From: Actinoplanes liguriensis
GTDB lineage: Bacteria; Actinomycetota; Actinomycetes; Mycobacteriales; Micromonosporaceae
Assembly (NCBI GenBank): GCA_000715855.1
Contig: KL571195.1
Span: 127,279 to 153,704 of the forward strand
Direction: 5' to 3'
Length of the DNA: 26,426 nucleotides
Shown here: one piece after another, positions 14,751 through 22,562 of the stretch
Position numbering within the stretch: position 1 is the first letter of the stretch
Layout: each line of letters begins with the position of its first letter
Program-made: the position numbers and the translations under genes
Notes under the pieces: model-generated
What the model saw: only the letters and a program-made list of their open reading frames with translations
What the model was told of the DNA's origin: nothing
The model's database searches: none

Positions 14751-15870
14751 ATGGAGCTGGACTTCGAACGTTGCTACCGCGCTGTCGACAGCCGTGACCA
14801 GCGGTTCGACGGGTGCTTCTACACGGCCGTCCGCACCACCGGGATCTACTGCCGGCCGTCCTGCCCCGCCGTCACACCGAAACGCCAGAACGTCACGTTC
14901 TACGTGAGCGCGGCCGCCGCCCAACGCGGCGGATTCCGCGCCTGCCGCCGATGCCGCCCCGACGCGGCCCCCGGATCACCGGAATGGGACGCCCGAGCCG
15001 ACACCGTCGGGCGCGCGATGCGACTCATCGGCGACGGAGTCGTCGACCGGGAAGGCGTGACCGGGCTCGCGACCCGACTCGGGTACACAGAACGGCACCT
15101 CAACCGGATGCTGACCACCGAACTCGGCGCCGGACCACTCGCGCTGGCCCGCGCACAACGGGCACAGACCGCACGGATCCTCGTCGAGACGACCGACCTC
15201 GGGCTCGCCGACATCGCGTTCGCGGCCGGATTCGGCAGCGTGCGGCAATTCAACGACACGATGCTCGAGGTGTACGCGCAGTCGCCGAGCCGGCTACGGG
15301 AGAAACGGCCGGTCGCACGCGGCGAGGCCGGGGTGATCAACCTGCGTCTTGCGTACCGGGCGCCGCTGCACACGTCGTCGCTGCTCGAATTCCTCGGCGC
15401 GCGCACACTGCCCGGGGTGGACGAGGTGGACGGGACGACGTACCGGCGCGGGCTGGTCCTGCCGCACGGCACCGCGAGCGTGGCATTGCGGCCCGCAGAA
15501 CGGTGGGTGTTCGCGACCCTGCGACTCAGCGACGTGCGGGATCTGGCGCCGGCCGTGGCGCGGTGCCGGCGGCTGTTCGATCTCGACGCGGATCCGGATG
15601 CGGTGGACGCGATGCTGGGGGCGGATCCGGCGCTGGCCGCGGTGGTGGCGGCGGAACCCGGGGTGCGGGTGCCGCGGGCGGTGGACGGGTTCGAGATGGC
15701 GGTGCGGGCTGTGGTGGGGCAGCAGGTGAGTGTTTCTGGGGCTCGGACGACGTTGGGGCGGATTGTTCGGGCGGCGGCTGCGATGGGCGGTGATCGTTCC
15801 GGCGGTGCGGGCAGCTCCGATGGTGTCGGCCCTTCGGGCCCCGCCCCCGCCCCCGCCTCCACCAACCAGA
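14751..15870 (+). pseudogene. alkA: Ada-AlkA fusion (methylated-DNA sensor and 3-methyladenine glycosylase), truncated
   Basis: Residues 1-75 are the Ada zinc domain, with C34, C38, C65 and C68 (YCRPSC, ACRRC). Residues about 85-185 are an AraC-type double helix-turn-helix (GLATRLGYTERHLNRML; DIAFAAGFGSVRQFNDTM). From about 195 the AlkA N-terminal domain follows (INLRLAYRAPLHTSSLLEFL), and the glycosylase domain begins (FEMAVRAVVGQQVSVSGARTTLGRIV). Homology stops near residue 345 (about 15785). The rest of the glycosylase domain, including the helix-hairpin-helix and catalytic Asp, is missing. The frame continues through Gly/Pro-rich sequence and across the antisense of cobD to a stop at 16491-16493. 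It is either a real truncation or a collapsed assembly. The sensor part could still be functional. Confidence 0.8.
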
Positions 15871-16857
15871 TCATCGCGAATCGCCCTTTCCGAGACGGCT
15901 CAGCGCCGCCACCGCACCGCCACGGACCAGCGCGCCCCCGGCCGCCAGCAGGAGCGCAGCCGCCCCCACCGTCCCGGACACGCGTGCCGCCCGTTTCAGA
16001 TGCACCGCCGCCGGCCGCGGCCCGTCCCCCAGGAACGGCCGCGTCTCACTGCGTCCGAAATAGACGTTCCGCCCACCGAGGCGCACCCCGAGCGCCCCGG
16101 CCATCGCCGACTCGCACTGCCCCGCGTTCGGCGACGGATGATCGGCCCGGTCCCGCCGCCACACCCGCAGCGTCTCCCGTGGCGATCCGCCCGCCACCGG
16201 CGACACCGCGATCGTCAGCAGCCCGGTCAGCCGCGACGGCGCCAGGTTCAGCAGGTCGTCGAGCCGTGCCGACGCGGTCCCGAACCGGGCGTACCGCACC
16301 GAGCGGTGCCCGACCATCGCGTCCAGCGTGTTCGCCGCCCGGTAGCCGAGCAGCCCGGCCGGCCCGAGCAGCGCGCCCCAGAACAGCGGGGCGACGACCG
16401 CGTCGGACGTGTTCTCGGCGACCGACTCGACGGTCGCCCGGGCGAGCTCCGGCTCGTCGAGCGCGGACGGGTCCCGCCCGCAGAGGTGGTTGAGCCGCCC
16501 GCGGGCCGCCGGGAGGTCGCCGGATTCCAGGTGGCGGGCCATCACCCTGGACTCCTTGCGGAGGGTGCGGCCGCCGAGCACGGTCCAGGTGGCGGCCGCG
16601 GTGAGCGCGAACCGGGCGGCCGGCACCCGGCGGGCAGCCCGCCCGGCGGCCAGGCCGGCGACCACCGGGACGCCCACCGCCACCGCGGTGAACAGGGCGC
16701 CGGCCCGGCGCCGGGGCTGGTAGACCCGGCGTTCCAGGGCTGCGGCCGCCGTACCGAAGCCGGCGACCGGGTGGAACCGGCGCGGGTCGCCGATCGCGGC
16801 GTCGAGCAGGTATCCGGCGATCAGCCCGGCCGCGTCCGCGGTCCACCGGTACGGCAC
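15871..16857 (-). CDS. cobD: Adenosylcobinamide-phosphate synthase (CobD/CbiB)
   Basis: A 328-residue integral membrane enzyme that attaches aminopropanol (or its phosphate) to adenosylcobyric acid in cobalamin synthesis. Family motifs are clear: YLLDAAIGDPRRFHPVAGFG near the N-terminus, CGRDPSALDEPELARATVESVAENTSDAVVAPLFW in the centre, GYRAANTLDAMVGHR, and HPSPNAGQCESAMAGALGVRLGG toward the C-terminus. Several hydrophobic segments are present. The start is GTG 16857 behind AGGGA. No other cobalamin gene is in the window. It converges on the truncated ada/alkA gene with no spacer. Confidence 0.95.
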   Translation of the reverse strand: MPYRWTADAAGLIAGYLLDAAIGDPRRFHPVAGFGTAAAALERRVYQPRRRAGALFTAVAVGVPVVAGLAAGRAARRVPAARFALTAAATWTVLGGRTLRKESRVMARHLESGDLPAARGRLNHLCGRDPSALDEPELARATVESVAENTSDAVVAPLFWGALLGPAGLLGYRAANTLDAMVGHRSVRYARFGTASARLDDLLNLAPSRLTGLLTIAVSPVAGGSPRETLRVWRRDRADHPSPNAGQCESAMAGALGVRLGGRNVYFGRSETRPFLGDGPRPAAVHLKRAARVSGTVGAAALLLAAGGALVRGGAVAALSRLGKGDSR

Positions 16858-16884
16858 GTGTTCCCTTTCGATTCTGCTGTCGGC

Positions 16885-17343
16885 TCAGCGGCCGAAGGGC
16901 GTCAGGTCGAACGCCCAGACGGCCATCGCCGCCGGTTCGGCCTCCGGGTAGGGCACCGGTTCCAGCGCGCCCCACTGAATGGATCCGGGGGCCCGGTCCA
17001 CGAGAAACTCCTCCACGATGGCGTGCAGGTCGTCGGTCACCTGGTACGGAACCGGGAACACCAGGTCGCTGGCTTTCCGGGTGCAGGCCGAGCAGCGGAG
17101 CTGGCCGGCCACCGGATCGTGCCAGACGTAGAAGGTGGCGGTGCCGTGATGGCCGGACGAGGCCACCTGCTCCCGCAACGCGACAGCGGTCTCCTCGAAC
17201 GCGGTCACCACCTCGTCGGCTGACATGCCCATGCGCTCGTGCGGCGGTGCGCCGAACCAGTTGGTGTTGGCGTGCTCGGCGTCCTGGTCGTCCGGCGAGA
17301 GCACCATCGTCTCGCCGGCCATGGCACGGATGTCCTTCAGCAT
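16885..17343 (-). CDS. Hypothetical protein with CxxC motif
   Basis: A 152-residue acidic soluble protein starting at ATG 17343. It has a CSAC motif in QLRCSACTRKASDLVFPVPY and an aromatic-rich C-terminus ending AVWAFDLTPFGR. I do not recognise the family. It lies 27 bp upstream of cobD on the same strand, so they may be co-transcribed. A longer reading upstream is Arg-rich low-complexity and looks noncoding. Confidence 0.75.
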   Translation of the reverse strand: MLKDIRAMAGETMVLSPDDQDAEHANTNWFGAPPHERMGMSADEVVTAFEETAVALREQVASSGHHGTATFYVWHDPVAGQLRCSACTRKASDLVFPVPYQVTDDLHAIVEEFLVDRAPGSIQWGALEPVPYPEAEPAAMAVWAFDLTPFGR

Positions 17344-17505
17344 CACCGCTTCAGTCTGCCGGTTGGGGTTGTCTTGAGACCAATCGGGCCGCTCGGCCGG
17401 GCGGCCGGGACAAGCGGCACGATCGGCCCATCCCGATCGAGGGAACCGGGTTCGGTCGACAAATCTGGCACGGGTTCCACTCTTTCGTTCCGGCAACCGG
17501 CAACC

Positions 17506-17543
17506 GGCGGCCCGGCCTCGGACCCCGACTCGGCCGGGCCGCC
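17506..17543 (-). terminator. Strong hairpin downstream of ssb
   Basis: GGCGGCCCGGCC (17506-17517) pairs perfectly with GGCCGGGCCGCC (17532-17543) around a 14-base loop that can itself pair (TCGG/CCGA). It is about 66 bp past the ssb stop. Confidence 0.75.
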
Positions 17544-17609
17544 GGGCGCCACTCACCCGCGCGGGTCCGCAGGGAGAGACCCGCGGGGGTGGCGGCTATC
17601 CGGAAGGTC

Positions 17610-18248
17610 TCAGGCCGCGACGGGCTCGCGCCGCTGGCGGCGGACGCGCCGGGCCTCGGTGGTGACCGGCGGCTCCTTCTCCTCCGATTCCTCCGACTTC
17701 TTCGGCTCGTCCGGCTCCTCCGACTCCTCCGACTCCCCCGGGGACTCGGTCAGACCGGCCACGACCTGCAGGAAGTCCGGCTCCAGCTCGCCCAGGACCG
17801 CATCGGGCAGGCCGCCGGCCGCCGACTCGGCGGTCTCGCCACCGATCATGGCATGTGTATAAGAGACAGTGGTGATGCCGTTCGGGCGGGTGCGGGTGAA
17901 CTGGGACTGGCCACGGGCCAGGTCGTGCCCGATCGAGTGCGCCTCCATCTCGTACGCGACGCGGTGGTTGCCCTCTTCGTCGTCCCAGTCACGGGTGTAG
18001 ACGCGGCCGTACGCGACGACCGGGTCACCGACCCCGATCGAGGCGATGACGCCCTCGGCGAGCCTGCGCCAGGCGGAGACCCGGATTCGCAGACTGTTGC
18101 CGTCCACCCAGCAGCGGTTCTCCCGGTCGTAGCGCCGGGCGGTGGACGCGATCCGGAAGTTCGCCACGAGCTGGTTGGACTGCGTGGTACGGCGCCACTC
18201 GGGCTGGGTGAGCACATTGCCGATGATGGTGACGTTCGTGTCGAACAC
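17610..18248 (-). CDS. ssb: Single-stranded DNA-binding protein, interrupted by adapter sequence
   Basis: Starts at GTG 18248 behind GAGGAGC. Residues 1-110 form the SSB OB fold (TIIGNVLTQPEWRRTTQSNQ, NFRIASTARRYDRENRCWVDG, SLRIRVSAWRRLAEGVIASI, VGDPVVAYGRVYTRDW). Next come a flexible linker, an acidic Glu/Ser-rich stretch and a basic tail ending RRQRREPVAA, not the acidic DDDIPF-type tip of canonical SSB. A mosaic-end remnant at 17853-17869 lies between the OB domain (ending NGITT) and the tail. The frame happens to stay open, so five or six of the apparent residues are adapter-encoded and an unknown number are missing. Confidence 0.88.
   Translation of the reverse strand: MFDTNVTIIGNVLTQPEWRRTTQSNQLVANFRIASTARRYDRENRCWVDGNSLRIRVSAWRRLAEGVIASIGVGDPVVAYGRVYTRDWDDEEGNHRVAYEMEAHSIGHDLARGQSQFTRTRPNGITTVSYTHAMIGGETAESAAGGLPDAVLGELEPDFLQVVAGLTESPGESEESEEPDEPKKSEESEEKEPPVTTEARRVRRQRREPVAA
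17853..17869 (+). other. Tn5/Nextera mosaic-end remnant inside ssb
   Basis: ATGTGTATAAGAGACAG, 17 of the 19 bases of the mosaic end. Because it keeps the frame open, it would be translated silently into a false ssb product. Confidence 0.95.
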
Positions 18249-18432
18249 TGCTTGCTCCTCGTCGTCGAAATCCCGCCGACGCGTTGTCGGCGTGGCGGAC
18301 GAGTCAGAGAATGTCGCGGACGGCCGCGCGGGGCGGATCTCCCTGTGGACAGGCCATGAATGTGGACAACGGGCCGTTCAGCGGTCGATCTGATATGGCG
18401 CGCCGCCGCATACCCACGGGTAACCTGACGGG

Positions 18433-19512
18433 GTGGAGACCGACGTCCTGGGCCGGCCGTATGAGCGGCACACCATCGAGCTGGGCACCGACGACGAGGG
18501 GCCGGTCGTGGCGACGCTCGTCCGGCGGCGCGCCGAGCAACCGACCCGCAGGGCGGTGTTGCACGTCCACGGCTTCGTGGACTATTTCTTCCAGACCCAC
18601 ATGGCCGACTTCTTCGTCGAGCGGGGCTGGGATTTCTACGCGCTCGACCTCCGGAAGTACGGGCGGAGCCTGCTCCCCCATCAGACGCCGAACTTCGCCC
18701 GCAGCCTCACCGACTACTACCCGGAGCTGGACGAGGCGGCCCGGATCATCCGGGCGGACGACGGTCACGACCAGCTGTTGGTGACCGGGCACTCGACGGG
18801 TGGGCTGATCACCTCGCTGTGGGCACACTCACGTCGGGGGCAGGGGATCGTTGACGGACTGTTCTTGAACAGTCCGTTCTTCGACTTCAACCTGCCGTGG
18901 GCGGTGCGGCGGCCGGCGATGTCACTGGTGATCGCGCTCACCGGCCGTACGCCGTACCGGAAAATGCCCACCGCCGGCCTGGGGCTGTACGGGCAGAGTT
19001 TGCACCGCGACTACCAGGGCGAATGGTCCTATGACCTGGCGTGGAAGCCGATTCTGGGTTTCCCGGTCACGATGGGCTGGCTGGCGGCCATCCGGCGGGG
19101 GCAACGCCGGCTGCAGGCCGGACTGGGCATCGACGCGCCGGTGATGGTCGCCTGCTCGGACCGGACGTTCCGCGGCAAGGCATGGCACGACGACGTACAT
19201 GTGACCGATTCTGTTCTGGATGTGGAGCACATCGTCCGGTGGGCGCCGGGGCTCGGTCCCCGTGTCGCGATCGCCCAGTTCAACGGCGGCAAGCACGACC
19301 TGACGCTGTCCGGCAAGGAGGTCCGCTCCGAGGTCTTCCGGAAGGTGGGCCGCTGGGTCGACGCCTACCTGCCGGCGCCGGGCGCCGCGGAGATCGAGAT
19401 CCCGCCCGCGCCGGAGGATCAGGGTGGCCGGGCCGTGGCGCTGGAGGCGGTCGAGGCCGCTGTCGAGCAGGCAGCCGACGAGGCGGACGACAAGTCCGGC
19501 ACGACCGCCTAG
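18433..19512 (+). CDS. Alpha/beta hydrolase of serine-aminopeptidase/monoacylglycerol-lipase type
   Basis: 359 residues. AVLHVHGFVDYFFQTHMADFF gives the oxyanion-hole strand and the lid-proximal helix, LLVTGHSTGG has the nucleophile Ser121 in G-H-S-x-G, and the catalytic His is likely in NGGKHDLTLSG. The layout resembles S33/Hydrolase_4 monoacylglycerol-lipase-like enzymes acting on lipid esters. An Ala/Glu-rich tail (from about residue 325) looks disordered. The start is GTG 18433, with TAACCT six bases upstream and no clear ribosome-binding site. It is divergent from ssb. Confidence 0.85.
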   Translation: METDVLGRPYERHTIELGTDDEGPVVATLVRRRAEQPTRRAVLHVHGFVDYFFQTHMADFFVERGWDFYALDLRKYGRSLLPHQTPNFARSLTDYYPELDEAARIIRADDGHDQLLVTGHSTGGLITSLWAHSRRGQGIVDGLFLNSPFFDFNLPWAVRRPAMSLVIALTGRTPYRKMPTAGLGLYGQSLHRDYQGEWSYDLAWKPILGFPVTMGWLAAIRRGQRRLQAGLGIDAPVMVACSDRTFRGKAWHDDVHVTDSVLDVEHIVRWAPGLGPRVAIAQFNGGKHDLTLSGKEVRSEVFRKVGRWVDAYLPAPGAAEIEIPPAPEDQGGRAVALEAVEAAVEQAADEADDKSGTTA

Positions 19513-19525
19513 TATGTGCTGGCCA

Positions 19526-19601
19526 GCGCTCGTAGCTCAGCGGATAGAGCACCGGACTTCTAATCCGATGGTCGCAGGTTCGAATCCTGCCGGGCGCGCC
19601 A
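19526..19601 (+). tRNA. tRNA-Arg(TCT)
   Basis: A 76-base cloverleaf with encoded CCA: acceptor GCGCTCG/CGGGCGC (one G-T pair), D arm GCTC/GAGC, anticodon loop CTTCTAA (TCT, reads AGA), T arm GCAGG-TTCGAAT-CCTGC. One mismatch (C-A) closes the anticodon stem. A decayed integrase gene follows, so this is a likely integration target. Confidence 0.96.
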
Positions 19602-19684
19602 CCTCGGTTCTAGCTGGCACTAACTAGGTTCATCACACCGATCTTGCACTGTGGCGCGGGCGCTACAGGAACGGATCGGGTGCC

Positions 19685-20440
19685 GTGAGAGCCGACAACC
19701 AAGCGCTGTGGGACAGCTACGCACGGAGCCTGCGGGCGCTCAACCGCAGCGAAAAGACCGTAGACAGCTACCCGCTCGTCATGCGGGAGCTGGACACCTT
19801 GCTCAGCGCTGGCGCAGTCTCAGCCACTAAAGGTGACGTGCGCCGCTATCTCGCGAAGTAGCTGGGTGAGATCAGCCCCACGACAGTCGGAATTCGAGTC
19901 CGCAGCCCGCGAGCCTTCTACTACTGGTGCGTGGCGGAAGACATTGTCGACCGCAGCCCTCCGTGCGCGACGTTCCGCCGCCGGTGCTCGGTGACGAACA
20001 GCTCAAGCGGCTATGGAAGGCGTGCGAGGGACATGAATGCGAGGACCGGCGGGACACAGTGATCATCCGGCTGATGCTGGAGCCTGGTGGGATCCGGCTC
20101 GGCGAAATGGCGGGCATGGAGATACTGGACCTCATCGTGGATTCGCCGCTCTTCGTAGTCACCAGCAAGGGCAACAAGGCCTGCTCTCTGCCGTTCGGCG
20201 CGAAGTCCGTGCAGGCGATCGACCGCTGTCTGGGATTGCGGGCAGTTCACCAGCGGAAGCGCCTGCCTAGCTTGCGGCTTGCTCCACGTGGCGTGCTGTC
20301 TACCTCTGGGATTGGCCAGATGATCGGACGGCGCGCAGAGCAGGCGGGGATCGGACACGTCCACCCGCACCAACTACGCCACTCCTCTGCCGGTGCTTGG
20401 TTCCGCAACGGCGAGAGTGAAGGTGACGCGATGCAGCTTC
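19685..20440 (+). pseudogene. Decayed tyrosine recombinase beside tRNA-Arg
   Basis: From GTG 19685 the frame reads like a Xer/phage recombinase core-binding domain (QALWDSYARSLRALNRSEKTVDSY). It hits an in-frame TAG at 19859-19861, continues in frame (LGEISPTTVGIRVRSPRAFYYWCVAEDIVDRSP), then shifts frame near 19970-19980. The catalytic domain follows: VLGDEQLKRLWKACE, Arg in PGGIRLGEMAG, Lys in VTSKGNKACSLPF, and HPHQLRHSSAGAW. The last motif with the catalytic Tyr is missing. With one nonsense codon, one frameshift and a lost 3' end, it cannot encode an active enzyme. Confidence 0.88.
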
Positions 20441-20752
20441 CTACGTCTGAGGCGGGTCACCATCCAGAATTGACTTCACCTCACGGAGCGTCCGTTTCCG
20501 TTCCTCATCGCTGAGGCTCGCCTGCCATTGCTCGAAACCCGCGTAGGCAGCACCGAACTCCCGCCCATATGCCGAGCTATGGGCGACGCTATGCAAGTCG
20601 ATGCGACCACTCAGTAGATCGTTCGCCATCTCAGCGAATACCGGACCCGACTCGCCGCGCGCGAGCCGTTCCAGCCCATCCTTGAGTCCACGCGCAGCCC
20701 GAGGGTTACGGGTCAGTCGTTCCAGATCGTCGTCAAGAGCACTGCGTTCCAT
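20441..20752 (-). CDS. Hypothetical protein, last gene of the ESX-like cassette
   Basis: A 103-residue acidic helical protein starting at ATG 20752, one base after the stop of the WXG-like gene. Visible segments are a helix-rich N-terminus (DDLERLTRNPRAARGLKDGLERL) and YGREFGAAYAGFEQW. No family recognised. As a small gene directly after a candidate type VII substrate it could be a partner or immunity protein, but this is position-based inference. Confidence 0.65.
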   Translation of the reverse strand: MERSALDDDLERLTRNPRAARGLKDGLERLARGESGPVFAEMANDLLSGRIDLHSVAHSSAYGREFGAAYAGFEQWQASLSDEERKRTLREVKSILDGDPPQT

Positions 20753-20753
20753 C

Positions 20754-21494
20754 TCATGTCTCCGGTAGCGCGAAGCTTGTCGCCGGCAAAGGGATTTCGG
20801 AGAGGTCTGCGCCTCGGTCGAAGAACGTCACACCGGCACCGAAGATACCCATGATGACCGTGATAGCGGTGTTGATGATCTTCGAAGCCAAGTTGATCTT
20901 CGTAGCGATCTGGGTTGCCTGATAAGCTGCGTACGCGTAACCCGCCAAGGGACCGACACCAGTTTCGACGGTCGCAGTTCCGAACGCGCCTGCAAGCCCC
21001 GCAATGATCGCGTCGTCGATCGCAGCCTGCAGCAGGTTGCCGATCTGCGTGGAGAGCTCCCATGCCCCCTTAGCAGCTTCCTTGTAGCTGTTCGAAGCCT
21101 CCATCAAAACGTCCTGCTTGCGGCTGATCGCTGCGGCGAGGTTGGTGTAGTAGGCGAACGCCGAATCAGCGCCGTTGCCGGACCAGCCGTGGTCCATCTC
21201 CTCCGCACCCTGCTGGACGTTCACGCCGATCTGCTGCAAGCAGGGAGCCAGGCTCTGCAATGCGGTCCCGAACTTGTAGAGGGCGTCCCACTCACCCGTC
21301 AATGTCTCAGTGGCGTAACCGAAGATGTCGATACCACTCGCACGCTCAATGATGTCGTTGATCCACGCCGACGGACTCAAGTAGTTGAAGAAATCACCGG
21401 GATTGAACATCCCGTTTTCCATGGACTCTTCCGGTTCCCCCGGCGGCACAAGATAGCTGGAAGCGATGCTGTAGCCGTATGCGTCTACGCTCAC
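20754..21494 (-). CDS. WXG100-like putative type VII secretion substrate with hydrophobic C-terminus
   Basis: A 246-residue protein starting at GTG 21494. Residues about 55-160 form a helical hairpin with a W-x-G turn (DHGWSGNGADSAF) between long helices (LYKFGTALQSLAPCLQQIGVNVQQGAEEM and YTNLAAAISRKQDVLMEASNSYKEAAKGAWEL), the WXG100-like signature. The C-terminal part (about 170-235) is rich in Ala, Gly and Ile (IIAGLAGAFGTATVETGVGPLAGYAYAAY; INTAITVIMGIFGAGVTFF), with at least two possible membrane-inserting segments. No enzymatic toxin motif is visible. It is in an operon with an EspC-like gene. Secretion is inference; no ESX core genes are in the window. Confidence 0.75.
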   Translation of the reverse strand: MSVDAYGYSIASSYLVPPGEPEESMENGMFNPGDFFNYLSPSAWINDIIERASGIDIFGYATETLTGEWDALYKFGTALQSLAPCLQQIGVNVQQGAEEMDHGWSGNGADSAFAYYTNLAAAISRKQDVLMEASNSYKEAAKGAWELSTQIGNLLQAAIDDAIIAGLAGAFGTATVETGVGPLAGYAYAAYQATQIATKINLASKIINTAITVIMGIFGAGVTFFDRGADLSEIPLPATSFALPET

Positions 21495-21506
21495 TGAGTC
21501 CCCCCG

Positions 21507-21842
21507 TCAGATAGGCGTTTTCAACGTGCGAGGCGTCGGCGGGATGCTCGCATCGATGGCTGCCGCCGACGAATTGTCGGTGCACTCGTAGACGTCCGCG
21601 ATCTTGCTGAGCGCATCGGAATTGCGGATCGCCAGGGTCTCCAGCAGATCGAACATCTCCGCCAGCTGCTCCATCAGACGACCGTGCTGTCCAAGGACAG
21701 CCCCGATGACGCCCTGCTGGTGAATGCTGAGATCACCCCACAGCTTGATGTACAACTCTGCCCGCACGATCTCGTCGTATCGAGATTCGACCAGCTCGTA
21801 CGAAAATTGCCGCAGCGTGTCCGGCTCAACATGAAAGGTCAT
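21507..21842 (-). CDS. EspC/DUF2580-like small helical protein
   Basis: A 111-residue helical protein, ATG 21842, overlapping the previous stop (ATGA). It begins MTFHVEPDTLRQFSYELVE, continues with two long helices (IHQQGVIGAVLGQHGRLMEQLAEMFDLLETLAIRNSDAL) and ends in a flexible Pro-rich tail. Length, opening and helix pattern resemble EspC-type ESX-associated proteins encoded beside WXG-like substrates. The assignment is tentative; it could also be a generic WXG100-like chaperone partner for the product of the next gene. Confidence 0.65.
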   Translation of the reverse strand: MTFHVEPDTLRQFSYELVESRYDEIVRAELYIKLWGDLSIHQQGVIGAVLGQHGRLMEQLAEMFDLLETLAIRNSDALSKIADVYECTDNSSAAAIDASIPPTPRTLKTPI

Positions 21843-22159
21843 GACTGACCCGTCTCGAAGACGATGATCGACGCTAGGGCGAACAGGACCAGCCCGAGGA
21901 CAGCGAGCCCCATCGTCTTGCGCCACTCTCGTGCAGCCTGCTCGGTGTCCGTCGCTCGATGCACTCTGACAGCGCAGTAGAAGGCAGGGACAAAGCCCAA
22001 GGCGGGAATCAGCATGACCAGGATGTTGACCACAGGGGCGGAGATGCCCCTTGCAACGCCGGACACGACCACAACCAGAACGAAGATCCACGCCGCGCCG
22101 GGAAAGAGGGCGAGCCTCGCTGTAGCCCGCCTGACCCGTAGAGCATCCTCTTTGATCAC
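21839..22159 (-). CDS. Small integral membrane protein
   Basis: A 106-residue protein from GTG 22159 behind GGAAGGG. It has about three hydrophobic spans (LFPGAAWIFVLVVVVSGVA, VVNILVMLIPALGFVPAFY, MGLAVLGLVLFALASIIVF) separated by short polar loops. It is the first gene of the four-gene minus-strand cassette and overlaps the next by four bases. Function unknown; a membrane partner for the cassette is inference. Confidence 0.7.
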   Translation of the reverse strand: MIKEDALRVRRATARLALFPGAAWIFVLVVVVSGVARGISAPVVNILVMLIPALGFVPAFYCAVRVHRATDTEQAAREWRKTMGLAVLGLVLFALASIIVFETGQS

Positions 22160-22277
22160 GTGAGCCCTTCCCCGCTGTCCTCTGACGCCGGTTTCTGACC
22201 ATATCAACGCCCATGGATTGAGATCGGTTCAAGGATCGCCGTGCCACCTTGGCGACTATCGAAAGAGTTCCTCACGA

Positions 22278-22313
22278 GATGGGGCTGGGCGGATCGATCC
22301 ACCCAGCCCCATC
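22278..22313. repeat. 36-bp near-perfect palindrome
   Basis: The arms GATGGGGCTGGG (22278-22289) and CCCAGCCCCATC (22302-22313) pair perfectly. The centre is the palindrome GGATCGATCC, so 17 of 18 base pairs match. It is not followed by a U-tract in either direction. Confidence 0.85.
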
Positions 22314-22521
22314 CTGCGACTTGAACAGAAAAACCCTAATCGCGACGCTATTGGCATGCGTCGTCAGGTTTGCTCGATAGCTTTCAATCGTCGAAAGAGC
22401 ACGAGACGAAGTGCCTGGGAACAGGCCGAGCGAGCAAAAGATCAGGTCGATCTGATGTCGTCGTAAGTCGGGCACGGCTCCATGACGATGCGGAGATGAT
22501 CGCGCGACCCGAAGGCCCGCG

Positions 22522-22553
22522 TTTCGGAGGGGCCGGCGTCGGCCCCTCCGAAA
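22522..22553 (-). terminator. Terminator of the ABC efflux operon
   Basis: TTTCGGAGGGGCC (22522-22534) pairs perfectly with GGCCCCTCCGAAA (22541-22553), plus one further G-C pair and a 4-base loop, giving a 14-bp stem 9 bp after the permease stop on the minus strand. Confidence 0.85.
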
Positions 22554-22562
22554 GTGCACCCC

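Larger units (their letters stand above)
22160..22562. other. 403-bp noncoding region at the right edge of the island
   Basis: No convincing gene. It holds the promoter side of the ESX-like cassette, a 36-bp near-perfect palindrome (22278-22313), a weak CTTTC/GAAAG dyad near 22381-22397, and the terminator of the ABC operon (22522-22553). I found no copy of the tRNA-Arg 3' end that would mark an attR. Confidence 0.6.

Noticed and set aside
15730..17223. Very long plus-strand open frame across cobD and its neighbour
   Set aside because: Arg/Pro/Gly-rich shadow frame on the opposite strand of clear genes; an effect of high GC.
17661..17760. Repetitive TCCGACTCC-type run as a possible tandem-repeat element
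   Set aside because: It encodes the Glu/Ser/Pro-rich linker of the ssb product; codon-level low complexity is sufficient.
22243..22252. GCCACCTTGG resembling GCCACCTCGG just after the tRNA-Arg CCA, as a possible attR
   Set aside because: Only about nine bases match and the tRNA T-arm and acceptor sequence upstream do not, so it is not good evidence for an island boundary.
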